Positions 30,419 to 40,098 of a DNA stretch of 64,000 nt are shown one piece after another. Made by a program: the position numbers and the translations under genes. Positions within the stretch are counted from its first letter, which is position 1. Each line of letters begins with the position of its first letter. The notes beneath the pieces were generated by a model, which worked only from the letters and a program-made list of their open reading frames with translations, made no database searches and was not told the DNA's origin. The stretch is taken from assembly GCF_022919215.1 (NCBI RefSeq), contig NZ_CP095046.1, forward strand, positions 4,392,501 to 4,456,500, in the 5' to 3' direction. This DNA is from Hymenobacter cellulosilyticus. Its GTDB lineage: Bacteria > Bacteroidota > Bacteroidia > Cytophagales > Hymenobacteraceae.

Positions 30419-30772
30419 CTAGGACTTTGGTCGCCGGGCCCGGACCGGCGGCTGGGTTGAGAAAAGCGTAACCCGCAGCGGCCGGCGGGTGGTGTCCGTG
30501 ACCACGACATCCGTCAGCAGATGAGCCGGATAGTCGAACCGCAGGCTGTAGGTACCCGGCCCCGGCACGGGCAGCAGAAACGCACCCTCCCAGTTGGCGG
30601 TGGTACTCAGGGTGGTGCCCATCACCAGGATGCTCACACCGGCCAGGGGACGGTGCCCGCTATTGACGACCTGCCCGGTCAGGGGTGGATACGGCGTACT
30701 GGTCTGCGCCCAACCGGGCCGGGCCGCCAGGTTTAGTAGCAAGATCAGTAGGGCTCCAAGCAGAATACGCAT
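30419..30772 (-). CDS. secreted carboxypeptidase-regulatory-like domain protein
   Basis: A 117-residue protein with a signal peptide (MRILLGALLILLLNLAARPG) followed by one CarboxypepD_reg-like beta-sandwich, LTGQVVNSGHRPLAGVSILV through TYSLRFDYPAHLLTDVVVTD. In Bacteroidota this domain usually opens TonB receptors; here it stands alone as a complete small protein with a short basic tail, so it may be a secreted binding or assembly factor or a remnant of a larger gene. It follows the Na/Pi transporter by 120 bases in the same direction. Confidence 0.75.
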   Translation of the reverse strand: MRILLGALLILLLNLAARPGWAQTSTPYPPLTGQVVNSGHRPLAGVSILVMGTTLSTTANWEGAFLLPVPGPGTYSLRFDYPAHLLTDVVVTDTTRRPLRVTLFSTQPPVRARRPKS

Positions 30773-30892
30773 AAGGACAAATGGCAGCGGAAAGAACTGC
30801 TGTGCAAAGATGCGCCCTGCGTGCTTATGAGGCTTGTTATCAAATAGCTACTACCACCAAGCTGCGCCGTCAACCTTCCAGCGTCTCGCGGC

Positions 30893-31882
30893 TTAGGCGG
30901 CCTGGGGCTGGGCGCTGGCTGCTTGCGGTACTTCATTATCAGGCAGCCAGGCGTCGAGCAGGCGTTGGCATAGGGGCAGCAAGGGGGCAAACAGCAGCAC
31001 ACCTCCCACATTAAACAGCACATGGGCGTGGGCCAGCTGCCGGGCCACATCGGCATGGCTGGCCAAGCGTAGCACCAGGGCCGTGAAGGGCGCAATCAGC
31101 AACAGACCCAGGGCAATGGACACAATGTTGAAGAACAGGTGAAACAGGCCGGTTTTCAGGGCGGGCCGGCCCCGTCCCATCGTGGCCAGCAGGGTATCGG
31201 AGCAGGTGCCCAGCTCGGCTCCAAGCATCACGGCAATGCCAGCCGGCAAGGTGAGCAACTCTTTGTCGGCCAGCTTGATAGCCATGCCCAGCGTAGCCGA
31301 CGACGACTGAATCAGCAAGGTGAGCAGGGCCCCGGCCCCGGCGCCGCGCAGGGGCGTTTCGAGCTGTAGCAGCCAGGCCTGCACGCCGGGGTACTCTTTC
31401 AGCGGAGCCGCCGCTTCCCCCAGCAAGAACAAACTAAAGAAAAGCAGCCCGAAGCAGAACAGAGCCCGACCCGCCGTCCGTCCCCCGCGCTTTTTGCTCA
31501 GGGACAGCAGCAGCAGCCCCGGCAGCATGGCAACGGCTGCGTACTGGCCCAAATCGAAGGCGAACAGCTGACTGGAGATGGTCGTGCCGATGTTGGCGCC
31601 CAGCACCACGCCCAGGGAGTTGCGGAAGGGCAAGGCCCCGGCACTTACCAGGGCAATAGCCAGAATAATCACCACGGAAGATGAATCCAGCAGCGTGGTT
31701 ACCACCGTGCCGGTAAGAATGGCCAGGGGCACCGAGCGGGTAAAACGGTGGAGAATGTCCTGCATGCGCGGCCCGGCTACCTGCCGCAAGGCCAGCGCCA
31801 GCCGGCCTACTGAGTACAGAAACAAGAGCAGCCCGCTGCTGGCAAACAGGCCGATTTCCAGGGGAGAGGAGTTCATGGGCAA
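30893..31882 (-). CDS. Na/Pi cotransporter family protein
   Basis: A 329-residue polytopic membrane protein of the Na+/phosphate symporter family (PF02690 type). The family's inverted repeat is visible through paired serine-rich motifs TLLDSSSVVIILAIA and LIQSSSATLGMAIK, each in a membrane segment. It lacks a C-terminal PhoU domain, so it is the short form. Role inferred as phosphate or anion uptake across the inner membrane. The start MPMNSSPLEIG is at 31882; the second Met is two residues in. Confidence 0.88.
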   Translation of the reverse strand: MPMNSSPLEIGLFASSGLLLFLYSVGRLALALRQVAGPRMQDILHRFTRSVPLAILTGTVVTTLLDSSSVVIILAIALVSAGALPFRNSLGVVLGANIGTTISSQLFAFDLGQYAAVAMLPGLLLLSLSKKRGGRTAGRALFCFGLLFFSLFLLGEAAAPLKEYPGVQAWLLQLETPLRGAGAGALLTLLIQSSSATLGMAIKLADKELLTLPAGIAVMLGAELGTCSDTLLATMGRGRPALKTGLFHLFFNIVSIALGLLLIAPFTALVLRLASHADVARQLAHAHVLFNVGGVLLFAPLLPLCQRLLDAWLPDNEVPQAASAQPQAA

Positions 31883-32168
31883 AGGACGGCGCTATAGGTA
31901 CCGGCCTTATTTCCAACGCGACTTGCCGCCCCGGCAGCTAACGCCGGGGGTTAACAAATCGTTACGCTAGGGAGCTTAGGCGGCTTACGCCTAGCAGCAA
32001 CTGGTAAGTCAACGGGCGGCCTTCCCTGACCTCACATGTTGTGCGACAGGTACAGAAAGCTGCGAGGACCAGTTTTCCCTCGCATCTTTTGCAATCTATA
32101 ACGAATGAGTAAACCCGACACTTGGGGCAACGATGGACGCTTGGCGGGCCGGGGAGCCCACTGCACCG

Positions 32169-32243
32169 TAGCGCGAACGGTGTAGTTCGCGTGCCAGAAT
32201 GATTCTAACGGCGTGGGCTATGCCAACTACACCGTTCGCGCTA
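32169..32243. promoter_or_regulatory. 19-bp perfect inverted repeat with nested palindrome, possible operator
   Basis: TAGCGCGAACGGTGTAGTT (32169-32187) and AACTACACCGTTCGCGCTA (32225-32243) are exact inverted repeats with a 37-base spacer. The left arm also contains a second perfect palindrome, CGCGAAC-N6-GTTCGCG (32172-32191). It lies 85 bases before the sugar transporter ATG and upstream of a partial -7 box TATCTTTA (32290-32297). The rest of the 31883-32327 gap shows nothing recognisable. Operator function is inference; a transcribed hairpin is an alternative. Confidence 0.55.
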
Positions 32244-32327
32244 CTAACGGCCCGGCCAGCTTTCTGCGGAGGCGCTTCGCGCGAATTCCTATCTTTAAGG
32301 CCCAACCATTCTCCCTATCCCGCCTGC

Positions 32328-33727
32328 ATGGCTGCTCCCGTCTCTTCCTCCTCCGTTTCTGCCAGCACCACTACCCGCTCCTACGCCGGGCCCATGCTGC
32401 TGATGACGACCCTGTTCTTTCTGTTCGGGGCCGTTACCAACTTCAACGACGTGCTCATGCCCTACCTCAAGGATGTGTGCCAGCTCACCGACTTCCAGTC
32501 GACGGCGGTGCAGTTTGCCTTCTTTGGGGCCTACTTCCTGATGTCGTTGCCGGCGGGTATCGTGCTGGAAAAAATCGGCTTTAAGCGCGGCATCGTGCTG
32601 GGCTTGCTGATTATGGCCGCGGGGGCCCTGCTGTTTGTGCCGGCGGCCAACTCCCGCACGTTCGGCCTGTTTTTGCTGGCGCTAAGCTTATTGGGTGCCG
32701 GCGTCACGCTGCTGCAGGTGGCGGCCAACCCCTACGTATCGGTGCTGGGTCCGGCTCGCACGGCGGCTAGCCGGGTGAGCATCGTAGGCGTAGCCAACGG
32801 GCTGGGCGGCACCATTTCTCCACTTATCGGTGGCCTGATTTTGTTTGGCGGCTCGGCCGTGCTCAAGGCCCAGCTGGCAGCCCTGCCCCTGGAGCAGCGC
32901 CTAACCCAGGAAGCCACGCTGGTCAAGCCGTTGTACCTGGGTCTGGCCGTGTTTCTGGCCGTACTGGCCACCTTGTTTTTCCTAGTGCGCCTGCCCGAAA
33001 TTGAAAGCATTCCGGCCGAGGAAGAAGCCGCCTTGGCCGCCGAAGCCGGCACCACCGGCCGCCGTTCCGCTCTCGACTATCGCCACCTGGTGCTGGGTAT
33101 CGTGGCCATCTTCACCTACGTGGGCGTGGAAGTGGGCATCGGCTCCTTTCTGATTCGCTACGGAGAAAGTCAGGGCATCAATCAGCTCAGTGGCTTCACC
33201 CAGCAGCTGGTGCGGGGCCTAAGCGTGGCTACGGGCTGGGCTGCCGCCCTGTTTGGCCATTCCCCCGAGCCCATCGACACCAACACGGGCTTTACCAAGG
33301 CCGTGGGCGCGGTGCTGGTGTCGTCGTACTGGTTTGGCCTGATGATAGGGCGCATTATCGGCATTCCGCTGCTTTCCCGCTTCAACGCCCGTAAGCTGCT
33401 GGTAGGTGTGTGCGCGGCCGGCACCTTGTTCGTGGTAGCCTCCCTGCTGAGCAGCGGCGAAACGGCCCTGTGGCTGGTGGTGCTCTGCGGCCTGTGCAAC
33501 TCCATTATCTGGCCCGTAGTGTTTCCGCTGGCCATTACCGGCCTGGGCCGCTTCACCAAGCAAGGCTCGTCCTACCTGATTATGGCCATCGTCGGCGGGC
33601 CATCATTCCGCCCCTCATGGGCTGGATTGCCACCAACGGCGGTGGGTTGCGGGTGGCCTTCGTGCTGCCGGCCCTCTGCTACGCGTATCTGCTGTTCTAC
33701 AGCGTAAGGGGCTATCGGGTGCGGTAG
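32328..33727 (+). CDS. FucP-type sugar MFS transporter, frameshifted near end
   Basis: About 466 residues with twelve predicted membrane helices, matching the fucose:H+ symporter (FucP) subfamily. Landmarks are LFFLFGAVTNFNDVLMPYLK near residue 30, the proline/glycine-rich LLQVAANPYVSVLGP, and the long central loop. The frame breaks in the final helices: adding one base to GGG at 33597-33599 gives VGGAIIPPLMGWIATNGGGL and a normal end at GYRVR. Substrate is not fixed; L-fucose, glucose/galactose and others are known for the subfamily. No catabolic genes sit beside it. Confidence 0.9.
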
Positions 33728-33778
33728 ATTGGCTTAATTTCGTCAAAAGCCTGCTGGCCTAACAGCTTGCCATTGAGT

Positions 33779-33816
33779 AAAAAAAGTGTTTCAGTCCTAG
33801 GCTGAAACACTTTTTT
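33779..33816 (+). terminator. intrinsic terminator after sugar transporter
   Basis: AAAAAGTGTTTCAG (33781-33794) pairs perfectly with CTGAAACACTTTTT (33802-33815), followed by a T tract. It is 52 bases past the transporter stop. Confidence 0.85.
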
Positions 33817-33998
33817 ATTATTGCCCGGTTACCTCGCAAAAACGGAAAGCATAGTGAGCGGTGGTGCATCACTCTTTTAATGAAAACCACCGTTTAGACT
33901 AACATAATTTTCTGCCTGAAGAAGCCCAACTTCGTATCGAGGCTTTTGCGTTTATTTAAGCGGACCCTTTCTATAAAGTGGAAGCCTTTCGCTATTTG

Positions 33999-34580
33999 AT
34001 GAAAACGCCCCTCCTATACAGGCTGCTCTTAAGCTTACTATTCACTGGGCTATCTACCCCGGCAATACAAGCCCAAGTACTAGTACCACAAGATCTGACT
34101 GTAACAGCAGAAATAACGGGAGAAGGAAAATCTTCTATGTCCTCGTTTCAGAAAAACTATGGGGACGAGGGGTATTTTGTTAAGCTGACCGTTCGCAACA
34201 CATCCGGCACCCTGAGGGAGTTCTGGATCATGTCCTGCGGCTGGGATGAGAATTGGGTAACGAATAGGCAGGGAATAGGCTTATGGGGAAGTGACTGCAA
34301 TAAGAATACTCCTGATCTAATACAACTCAACCCCTATCAGAAGCTCGTTTTTTACGGGTTCATCTCAAAGGACGCTGCCCTTATCCGTACTCAGGCAGAG
34401 CAGCTTGCTGCGTATGCAGCAGGGTCCTACAAGCGCCTTGTCAGTACCGTTCGATTCGGATTTAAGGAAGTCTCTCGTTTTCCTTCTGCTACGAAGGATT
34501 TCCAGGATCATGTAAGTAAGACCTGGTGGAGTAATTCTGTCGATTTAATGTTCGACAACAACTCGTACATAGTGGAGTAA
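33999..34580 (+). CDS. secreted orphan protein, unknown function
   Basis: About 193 residues from the ATG at 33999, with a signal peptide (MKTPLLYRLLLSLLFTGL, cleavage near IQAQ). The mature part is small and tryptophan-rich (WIMSCGWDENWVTNRQGIGL, KTWWSNSVDLMFDNNSYIVE), with two cysteines that could form a disulfide. AT content is higher than in neighbours and the gene is flanked by long non-coding stretches, so it may be an acquired gene. I recognise no family. Confidence 0.6.
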   Translation: MKTPLLYRLLLSLLFTGLSTPAIQAQVLVPQDLTVTAEITGEGKSSMSSFQKNYGDEGYFVKLTVRNTSGTLREFWIMSCGWDENWVTNRQGIGLWGSDCNKNTPDLIQLNPYQKLVFYGFISKDAALIRTQAEQLAAYAAGSYKRLVSTVRFGFKEVSRFPSATKDFQDHVSKTWWSNSVDLMFDNNSYIVE

Positions 34581-34946
34581 TAGTGCTGCACTGCAAGAGT
34601 AGTGGGGCTTCCTCGCTATTCGTAACTATGTAAGTCCACTATCAGACGCTCCTTTTCTTGAACTGCTGCCCATGCACATCTACTGGCATGGCAAAGTGGT
34701 CCTATAGCCCAGCTTGAGATCAGAAAACTGGTTCAGGAAATCAACGTTCAGGAAACTCAGACAGACTTGCGTTTCCTGAACTTATGGCTTCTCGGAAGGC
34801 TAGACTAAGAATAAGCTGGTCCAACCGTTAAGCTTTTTCGTTTCGCCCGCCGATTTTAGAGACGTCATTTCACTAACTCCCACAAGCTGCGCCAACTAGT
34901 AGCAAACGGCTAACTTTGCCGTTCCACGCATTTACTCCGCTTTGCT
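34581..34946. other. intergenic region with murB -7 box
   Basis: The 366-base gap contains TAACTTTGC (34911-34919), a good Bacteroidota -7 box 27 bases before the murB ATG, though no -33 motif is evident. A short inverted repeat, GTTCAGGAAAC (34746-34756) with GTTTCCTGAAC (34771-34781), has a 14-base spacer and no T tract. Nothing else is recognisable. Confidence 0.6.
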
Positions 34947-35980
34947 ATGGCTTCGGCTCCCGTTCTCGAACACCACGTTTCCCTGCTGCCCTACAACACC
35001 TTCGGCATCGACGCCAAAGCCCGCCTGTTTGCCCGCTTCCGCTCGGTCGAGGAGCTGCGCGCCCTGCTGGCTCTGCCCGAGGTGCAGCAGGCCGAAAAGC
35101 TGGTGCTGGGTGGCGGCTCCAACCTGCTCTTCACCCAGAACTTCGATGGGGTGGTGCTCAAAAACGAAATAACCGGCCTCGAAATCATTGCCCAGGACGA
35201 AGCCCAGGACACGGCCCTGGTGCGGGCCGGCGCCGGCGAGTCGTGGCACGGACTGGTGCAGTACACCCTTAGCCAGAACCTGAGCGGCATCGAAAACCTG
35301 TCGTTGATTCCGGGCACGGTGGGTGCCGCTCCTTTGCAGAATATCGGGGCCTATGGGGCGGAGCTCAAGGACACCTTCGACCACCTCGAAGCCGTGGAAA
35401 TCAGCACCGGGCAGCTGCGCACCTTCACCCACGAGCAGTGCGGCTTCGGCTACCGTGAAAGTGTGTTCAAGGGCCCGCTGCGCAACCAGTACATCGTGAC
35501 GGGCGTGGTGCTGCAGCTGCGGCGCAAGCACCAGCTCAACGTCAGCTACGGGGCCATCAGCACCACGCTGGCCGACATGGGCATTGAAGCCGACCCGACC
35601 CCGCGCGACGTGAGCGAGGCCGTTATCCAGATCCGGCGCAGCAAGCTTCCCGACCCGGCCCAGATCGGCAACGCCGGCAGCTTTTTCAAGAACCCGGAAA
35701 TCTCCCAGGCCAAGTACGACGAGCTTAAGGCCCAGTACCCCGAAATTCCCGGCTATGCCGTGCCCGGGGCGTGAAAGTGCCCGCCGCCTGGCTTATCGAG
35801 CAGTGCGGCTGGAAGGGCCGGCGCTTTGGGGCTCACGGCGTACACGACCGCCAGGCTCTGGTGCTCGTAAACCACGGCGGGGCCCAGGGCAGCGCCATCC
35901 GGGATTTGGCCCACGAAATCATTGCCTCGGTGCGCGCCACGTTCGGAGTGGAATTGCATCCGGAGGTCAATATTCTGTAA
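34947..35980 (+). CDS. murB: UDP-N-acetylenolpyruvoylglucosamine reductase, frameshifted
   Basis: About 345 residues, the long type I form like that of E. coli. MurB reduces the enolpyruvyl group with NADPH and FAD to give UDP-MurNAc in peptidoglycan synthesis. The FAD-binding segment is [10 protein letters not shown], followed by [20 protein letters not shown], and the catalytic serine lies in [10 protein letters not shown]. The frame breaks after YAVPG: adding one base to GGGG at 35766-35769 gives [20 protein letters not shown] and the normal C-terminus HPEVNIL. As murB is essential, a real disruption here is improbable. Confidence 0.95.
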
Positions 35981-36129
35981 GCCTCTTCATCTTTCTTCGG
36001 TTTTTTCGGTCAATCCGATAGACAAAACGGGTTTTTTGTACGGAATCCGTAATGCAATTAGACTGGAAACAAGCATATTTGTGTTTTGCACACTGACCTG
36101 CTCTTTCCCACTTATTGCATTTTAAGTTG

Positions 36130-37114
36130 ATGAAAAACGTTACCCTTCTGGCGCTGCTGCTCGGCGGCGCAATGAGTGCCTATGCTCAAGCTCCCGTGAC
36201 GCTGCTGGCCGCCCGTGCGGCCGGTCCGGGTGCTACCGTCACGATTCGGGCACAGTGAGCAACGGTCCTGAACTGGGCGGCCTGCGCTACGTGCAGGACA
36301 AAGACGCCGGCCTGGCTGCTTACTCGCTCAACGCTCCCGGCTTCTCCTCCCTGGTGCTCGGCGACAGTGTAGAGCTGCGCGGTACCTTGAAAAATTATAA
36401 TGGCCTGTTGGAAATGGACCCCATCAGCTCGGTGAAGGTGCTGGCCAAAAACCGGCGCCTGATTATGGCCGAAGTACCAGCCGCGGAACTGACCAAAGTG
36501 TTTGCCGAAGCCTACGAAGGGCGGCTGGTGAAAATCAAAGGGGTGAACAGCATCACAACCCTGGGCGGCTCCCCCCTGGCAGCCATGAACGGCAACAGCA
36601 ACTACCTGATCAACGGGCAGAAAGGCGCCCCGATCCGGATCAACCAGGCCTCCAGCGGCGAAACCGGCCTCGTAGGCAAAGCCGTGCCCGCCAGCGACTT
36701 CGACTTGGTGGGCGTGGTCAGTCAGTTCGCTCCCAGCGGCACGGGCGGCTACCAGATTCTGCCCCGCCTCTATACCGACCTCGTGCTCGGGGCGGCCTGC
36801 CCAACGTGATGGGTGAGCCGGTTCCCACGGAAATGAGCCGTACGGGTTTCACCGTGAGCTTTACCACCCAGAACCCGGGAGACACCAAGGTGGAATACGG
36901 TAAAACCTCAGCCCTGGGCACGGTAGTAGCCAACGCCACCCAGACGACCAAGCACAACATTGCCCTAACTGATCTGCAGCCCGGCACGGTGTACTACGTC
37001 AAGGTATCGTCGACCAACGCGGTGGGCCGCTCTGAGTCGGCGGCCGTCCCGATGATTACGGACACCAAGAAGCGGGCTACCAGCCGCACGCGCACCGCCG
37101 AAGACGCGGAATAA
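36130..37114 (+). CDS. secreted OB-fold/FN3 protein, short paralog, two frameshifts
   Basis: About 328 residues with a signal peptide (ending at AYAQA), an OB-fold-like domain (VSNGPELGGLRYVQDKDAGL, LRGTLKNYNGLLEMDP) and a fibronectin type III domain (GFTVSFTTQNPGDTKVEYGK onward). It is closely similar to the first 315 residues of the next gene but has no phospholipase domain; the C-terminus ends in a basic tail. Adding one base at GGG 36248-36250 (TIRGTVSNG) and GGGG 36789-36792 (LGGGLPNVMGEP) restores one frame. The role of the OB/FN3 pair is unknown; it is probably for binding. Confidence 0.75.
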
Positions 37115-37247
37115 TCCGGCGGCCAAACCTGTCTTTTCCACCCCTGCCGGGGTCACAAACTCTGCGTTAGCCGTAACTTAACCTGTGGCTAACACGGTTT
37201 TGTGTTTCTTTGTGCGCGTTTTCCCTTAGTGCCCCTACCCAAATTTC

Positions 37248-39539
37248 ATGAAAAGAATTACTCTTCTAAGTCTGCTGGCCCTCGGCGCAGGCTTGCGGCC
37301 GGCTATTGCCCAAACCGTAGAAACTATTGCCTCTGCCCGGGCCAAGGGCGTGGGGGCCGCGGTGGCGGTGCGCGGTACCGTCTCGAACGGGTCGGAGCTC
37401 GGCGCCATCCGCTATTTGCAGGATAAGGAGGCTGGCGTGGCCGCTTATGCCACCACCACGGCTTTCACCAGCCTGGGCGTGGGCGACAGTATTGAAGTGC
37501 GGGGTACGCTGAAAAACTTCAACGGCATTCTGGAAATAGACCCCGTAACCTCGGTTACGGTGCTGGGGCGAAACCGGCCGCTAACCGTAGCGGAGGTAGA
37601 CGTGGCCACGGCCAGCTCGGTATACGCCGAAGTCTATGAAAGCCGTTTGGTACGCGTGAACGGTAACACCAGCGTTACGGCCGCTAATGGCGCGGCGGTA
37701 ACCGTGTTTGCCGGCAATACCAACTACCTGCTCAATGCCCAGCCCACGCTGGTCATCCGGCCCAACACGGCTTCGACCGGGGCCGCTGGTCTGGTTGGCA
37801 AACCAGTGCCGACTGGCCCGTTCGATATCATCGGCATTATGAGCCAGTTTTCCACCACCGGCACGGGCGGCTACCAGCTGCTGCCCCGCCTCTACGCGGA
37901 TATCGTTCTGGAAGGCCCCAAGATTCTGAACGGCCCGGTGCCCTCGGCCCTGACGCGCAACAGCTTCACGGTTTCCTTTACCACCCAGTTTGCCGGCGAC
38001 ACCAAGCTGGAGTACGGTACTACTCCCGCCTTGGGCACCGTACTGACTACCGCTACCGCTACCACTTCCCACCAGGTAAGCCTGACCGGCCTGCAGCCCG
38101 CCACCGTGTACTACGTGCGCGTATCGTCGACGAATGCCAACGGGACTTCCAGCAGTGGCATCGGCCCCATGATTACGGTATCAAATTCGACGGGTAAAAT
38201 CCGGAACTACTTTAACAGCTCCGTGAATACTAGCCTGGCTCTGCCCAGCAATACGGCTCTGTACCTGAACCAGACCGTGCCCGATACGCTGGCCCGCTAC
38301 ATCGACCGGGCCCAGGAAAGCCTGGATGTAGCCATCTATAACTGGAACAACCAGACGATACTGGATGCCATCAACCGGGCCCAGGCTCGCGGTATCAAGG
38401 TGCGTCTGATCTATGAGGCTACCAACGCGAACAATAGCGTAAAACTGCTGAATGCTGCCATTCCGCGTATCGGCCGCGACTCGGATAGTGACGCCAGCAA
38501 CCGGGGCATCATGCACAACAAGTTTGTGGTAATCGACGCCAATAGCGCCAACGCTACCCGCCCCTGGGTTTGGACCGGCTCTACCAACTGGACGCAGGCC
38601 CAGCTTTTTAGCGACAACAACAACGTTATTGCCGTGCAGGACCAAAGCTTGGCCCGCACCTACACGATGGAGTTTGAGGAAATCTGGGGGTCAACAGGCC
38701 CGACGCCCGGCACGCCGGTTTTCGGCAACCGCAAAACGGACAACACGCCCCACTTCTTCGTAATTGGTGGCTCGCGCGTGGAGTCGTGGTTTAGCCCGAC
38801 CGACAACGTAAACGCCCGCTTGCTGGAAAGCATCCGGACTGCCGACAATGACCTGCACATTGAAACGATGCTCATCACGCTGAGCGAAATCGGCCAGGTA
38901 GTGCGGGACCAAGTACAGCTGCGCAACATTGCCAACTGCTCGGAAGCTTTGCTCAATGACACCTCCAACACGGGCACTGGCGCTATTTTCCGCACTATCC
39001 GCACGGCGCTGGGCACTCGCATTATGGTGAAAAATACTGGTGGCATTATGCACCACAAAACCCTGATTGTAGACGCCGGTGCTTCGCAGTCGGACCCGCA
39101 GGTATTCGTGGGCTCGCACAACTGGAGCCTGTCGGCCAACACGACCAATGACGAAAACACCCTGGTGGTGCACGACCCGCTGGTGGTAAACCGCTACTAC
39201 CAGGAATTTGCGGCCCGCATTGCCGACCAGAACCGGGGCATCTCGGTCTGCAACCTGGTACTGGCCAACAAAACGGCTACCGTTCAGCAATCCAGCATTC
39301 AGGTATATCCGAACCCCACCCACGGCAAGTTCCAGCTGCGGGTAGCGGCAGCCAGCAAGGCCCGGACGGCCACGGTTACCTTGCGCGACGCAACCGGCCG
39401 CGTGGTGCTAACCCAGACCCAGGCTATTGGCGTTGGTGAGGAAGTAAAAGTAGATGCTTCGGCCCTGGGTGCCGGTCTGTACATGGTGCAGGTCGTAACC
39501 CCCGAGTCGACGCAGGTTAGCCGCGTGGTAGTGGAATAA
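37248..39539 (+). CDS. secreted phospholipase D-like protein with T9SS sorting domain
   Basis: A 763-residue protein: signal peptide, OB-fold-like domain (about 40-220), FN3 domain (about 225-315), two phospholipase D half-sites and a C-terminal T9SS type A domain (IQVYPNPTHGKFQLRV and QVSRVVVE). The HKD motifs are HNKFVVID at residues 423-430 and HHKTLIVD at 602-609, each followed by an Asn-rich GSTNWT or GSHNWS element, so the active site is complete. The superfamily covers lipid phosphodiesterases and nucleases; substrate undecided. It is 133 bases downstream of its short paralog. Confidence 0.88.
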   Translation: MKRITLLSLLALGAGLRPAIAQTVETIASARAKGVGAAVAVRGTVSNGSELGAIRYLQDKEAGVAAYATTTAFTSLGVGDSIEVRGTLKNFNGILEIDPVTSVTVLGRNRPLTVAEVDVATASSVYAEVYESRLVRVNGNTSVTAANGAAVTVFAGNTNYLLNAQPTLVIRPNTASTGAAGLVGKPVPTGPFDIIGIMSQFSTTGTGGYQLLPRLYADIVLEGPKILNGPVPSALTRNSFTVSFTTQFAGDTKLEYGTTPALGTVLTTATATTSHQVSLTGLQPATVYYVRVSSTNANGTSSSGIGPMITVSNSTGKIRNYFNSSVNTSLALPSNTALYLNQTVPDTLARYIDRAQESLDVAIYNWNNQTILDAINRAQARGIKVRLIYEATNANNSVKLLNAAIPRIGRDSDSDASNRGIMHNKFVVIDANSANATRPWVWTGSTNWTQAQLFSDNNNVIAVQDQSLARTYTMEFEEIWGSTGPTPGTPVFGNRKTDNTPHFFVIGGSRVESWFSPTDNVNARLLESIRTADNDLHIETMLITLSEIGQVVRDQVQLRNIANCSEALLNDTSNTGTGAIFRTIRTALGTRIMVKNTGGIMHHKTLIVDAGASQSDPQVFVGSHNWSLSANTTNDENTLVVHDPLVVNRYYQEFAARIADQNRGISVCNLVLANKTATVQQSSIQVYPNPTHGKFQLRVAAASKARTATVTLRDATGRVVLTQTQAIGVGEEVKVDASALGAGLYMVQVVTPESTQVSRVVVE

Positions 39540-39552
39540 TCCTCACAGCAGC

Positions 39553-39603
39553 TAAAAGCAAAAAAGGCGGCTCCCGTGTTGGGAGCCGCCTTTTTTGCTT
39601 TTA
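39553..39603. terminator. strong bidirectional terminator
   Basis: A perfect 23-bp stem: the arm at 39553-39575 contains AAAAAAGGCGGCTCCC, its complement is at 39581-39603, and the loop is 5 bases. A and T tracts flank both sides, so it can stop transcripts of the convergent phospholipase-like and small membrane protein genes. Confidence 0.9.
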
Positions 39604-39618
39604 CATTACACCTAGCCG

Positions 39619-40095
39619 TCAGGTAAGCGGCGCTAGTTGAAAGCTACGTTCTAAGTCCCGCTTCAGCAACCCGGTCGACACCCGGTGCAGCACCCACAGC
39701 GAGCCGCTGCCCAGGGTCCAGAACACGAGGCTAAAGCCGACATGCAGCCAGTGGGTTTGACCCAGATCAAAGAAACCGGCCAAGGCGGCGAACAGCGTAA
39801 TTCCCCAGAACATGGGCTGCATCGAAGGCGCCGGATACACCGTCAGCATCACTGGTGTTCCGGTAGCCGCGGCCCCGATTTCGAGCGTAGCCCGTTGTTT
39901 TCCGGAAAAGCGCAGGCCACCTAATGCCACCAGCGGGGCCACTTCAAGCACCGTAGCCGACTGCCAGCTGGCCCGATACACGTGCGGGTGCAGCGGCCCA
40001 CCCTGCCGGGCAATAAACACGTCGGCCGTAGCGCGCAGGGCTTCGGCCGACGTGTTGGCGTGGTAGGCAAATTGCTGGGGCTGGTTAAAAAACAT
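39619..40095 (-). CDS. small membrane protein of unknown function, mutS2-linked
   Basis: A 158-residue protein with two membrane helices near residues 95-110 (MFWGITLFAALAGFFDLG) and 118-135 (HVGFSLVFWTLGSGSLWVL), after a soluble N-terminal domain. No family is recognised. The ATG is 3 bases after the mutS2 stop, so the two genes are almost certainly one transcript. This coupling does not by itself indicate a role in DNA processing. Confidence 0.65.
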   Translation of the reverse strand: MFFNQPQQFAYHANTSAEALRATADVFIARQGGPLHPHVYRASWQSATVLEVAPLVALGGLRFSGKQRATLEIGAAATGTPVMLTVYPAPSMQPMFWGITLFAALAGFFDLGQTHWLHVGFSLVFWTLGSGSLWVLHRVSTGLLKRDLERSFQLAPLT

Positions 40096-40098
40096 CGG

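Noticed and set aside
34746..34781. GTTCAGGAAAC/GTTTCCTGAAC inverted repeat as a terminator
   Set aside because: There is a 14-base spacer, no T tract and no gene end close by.
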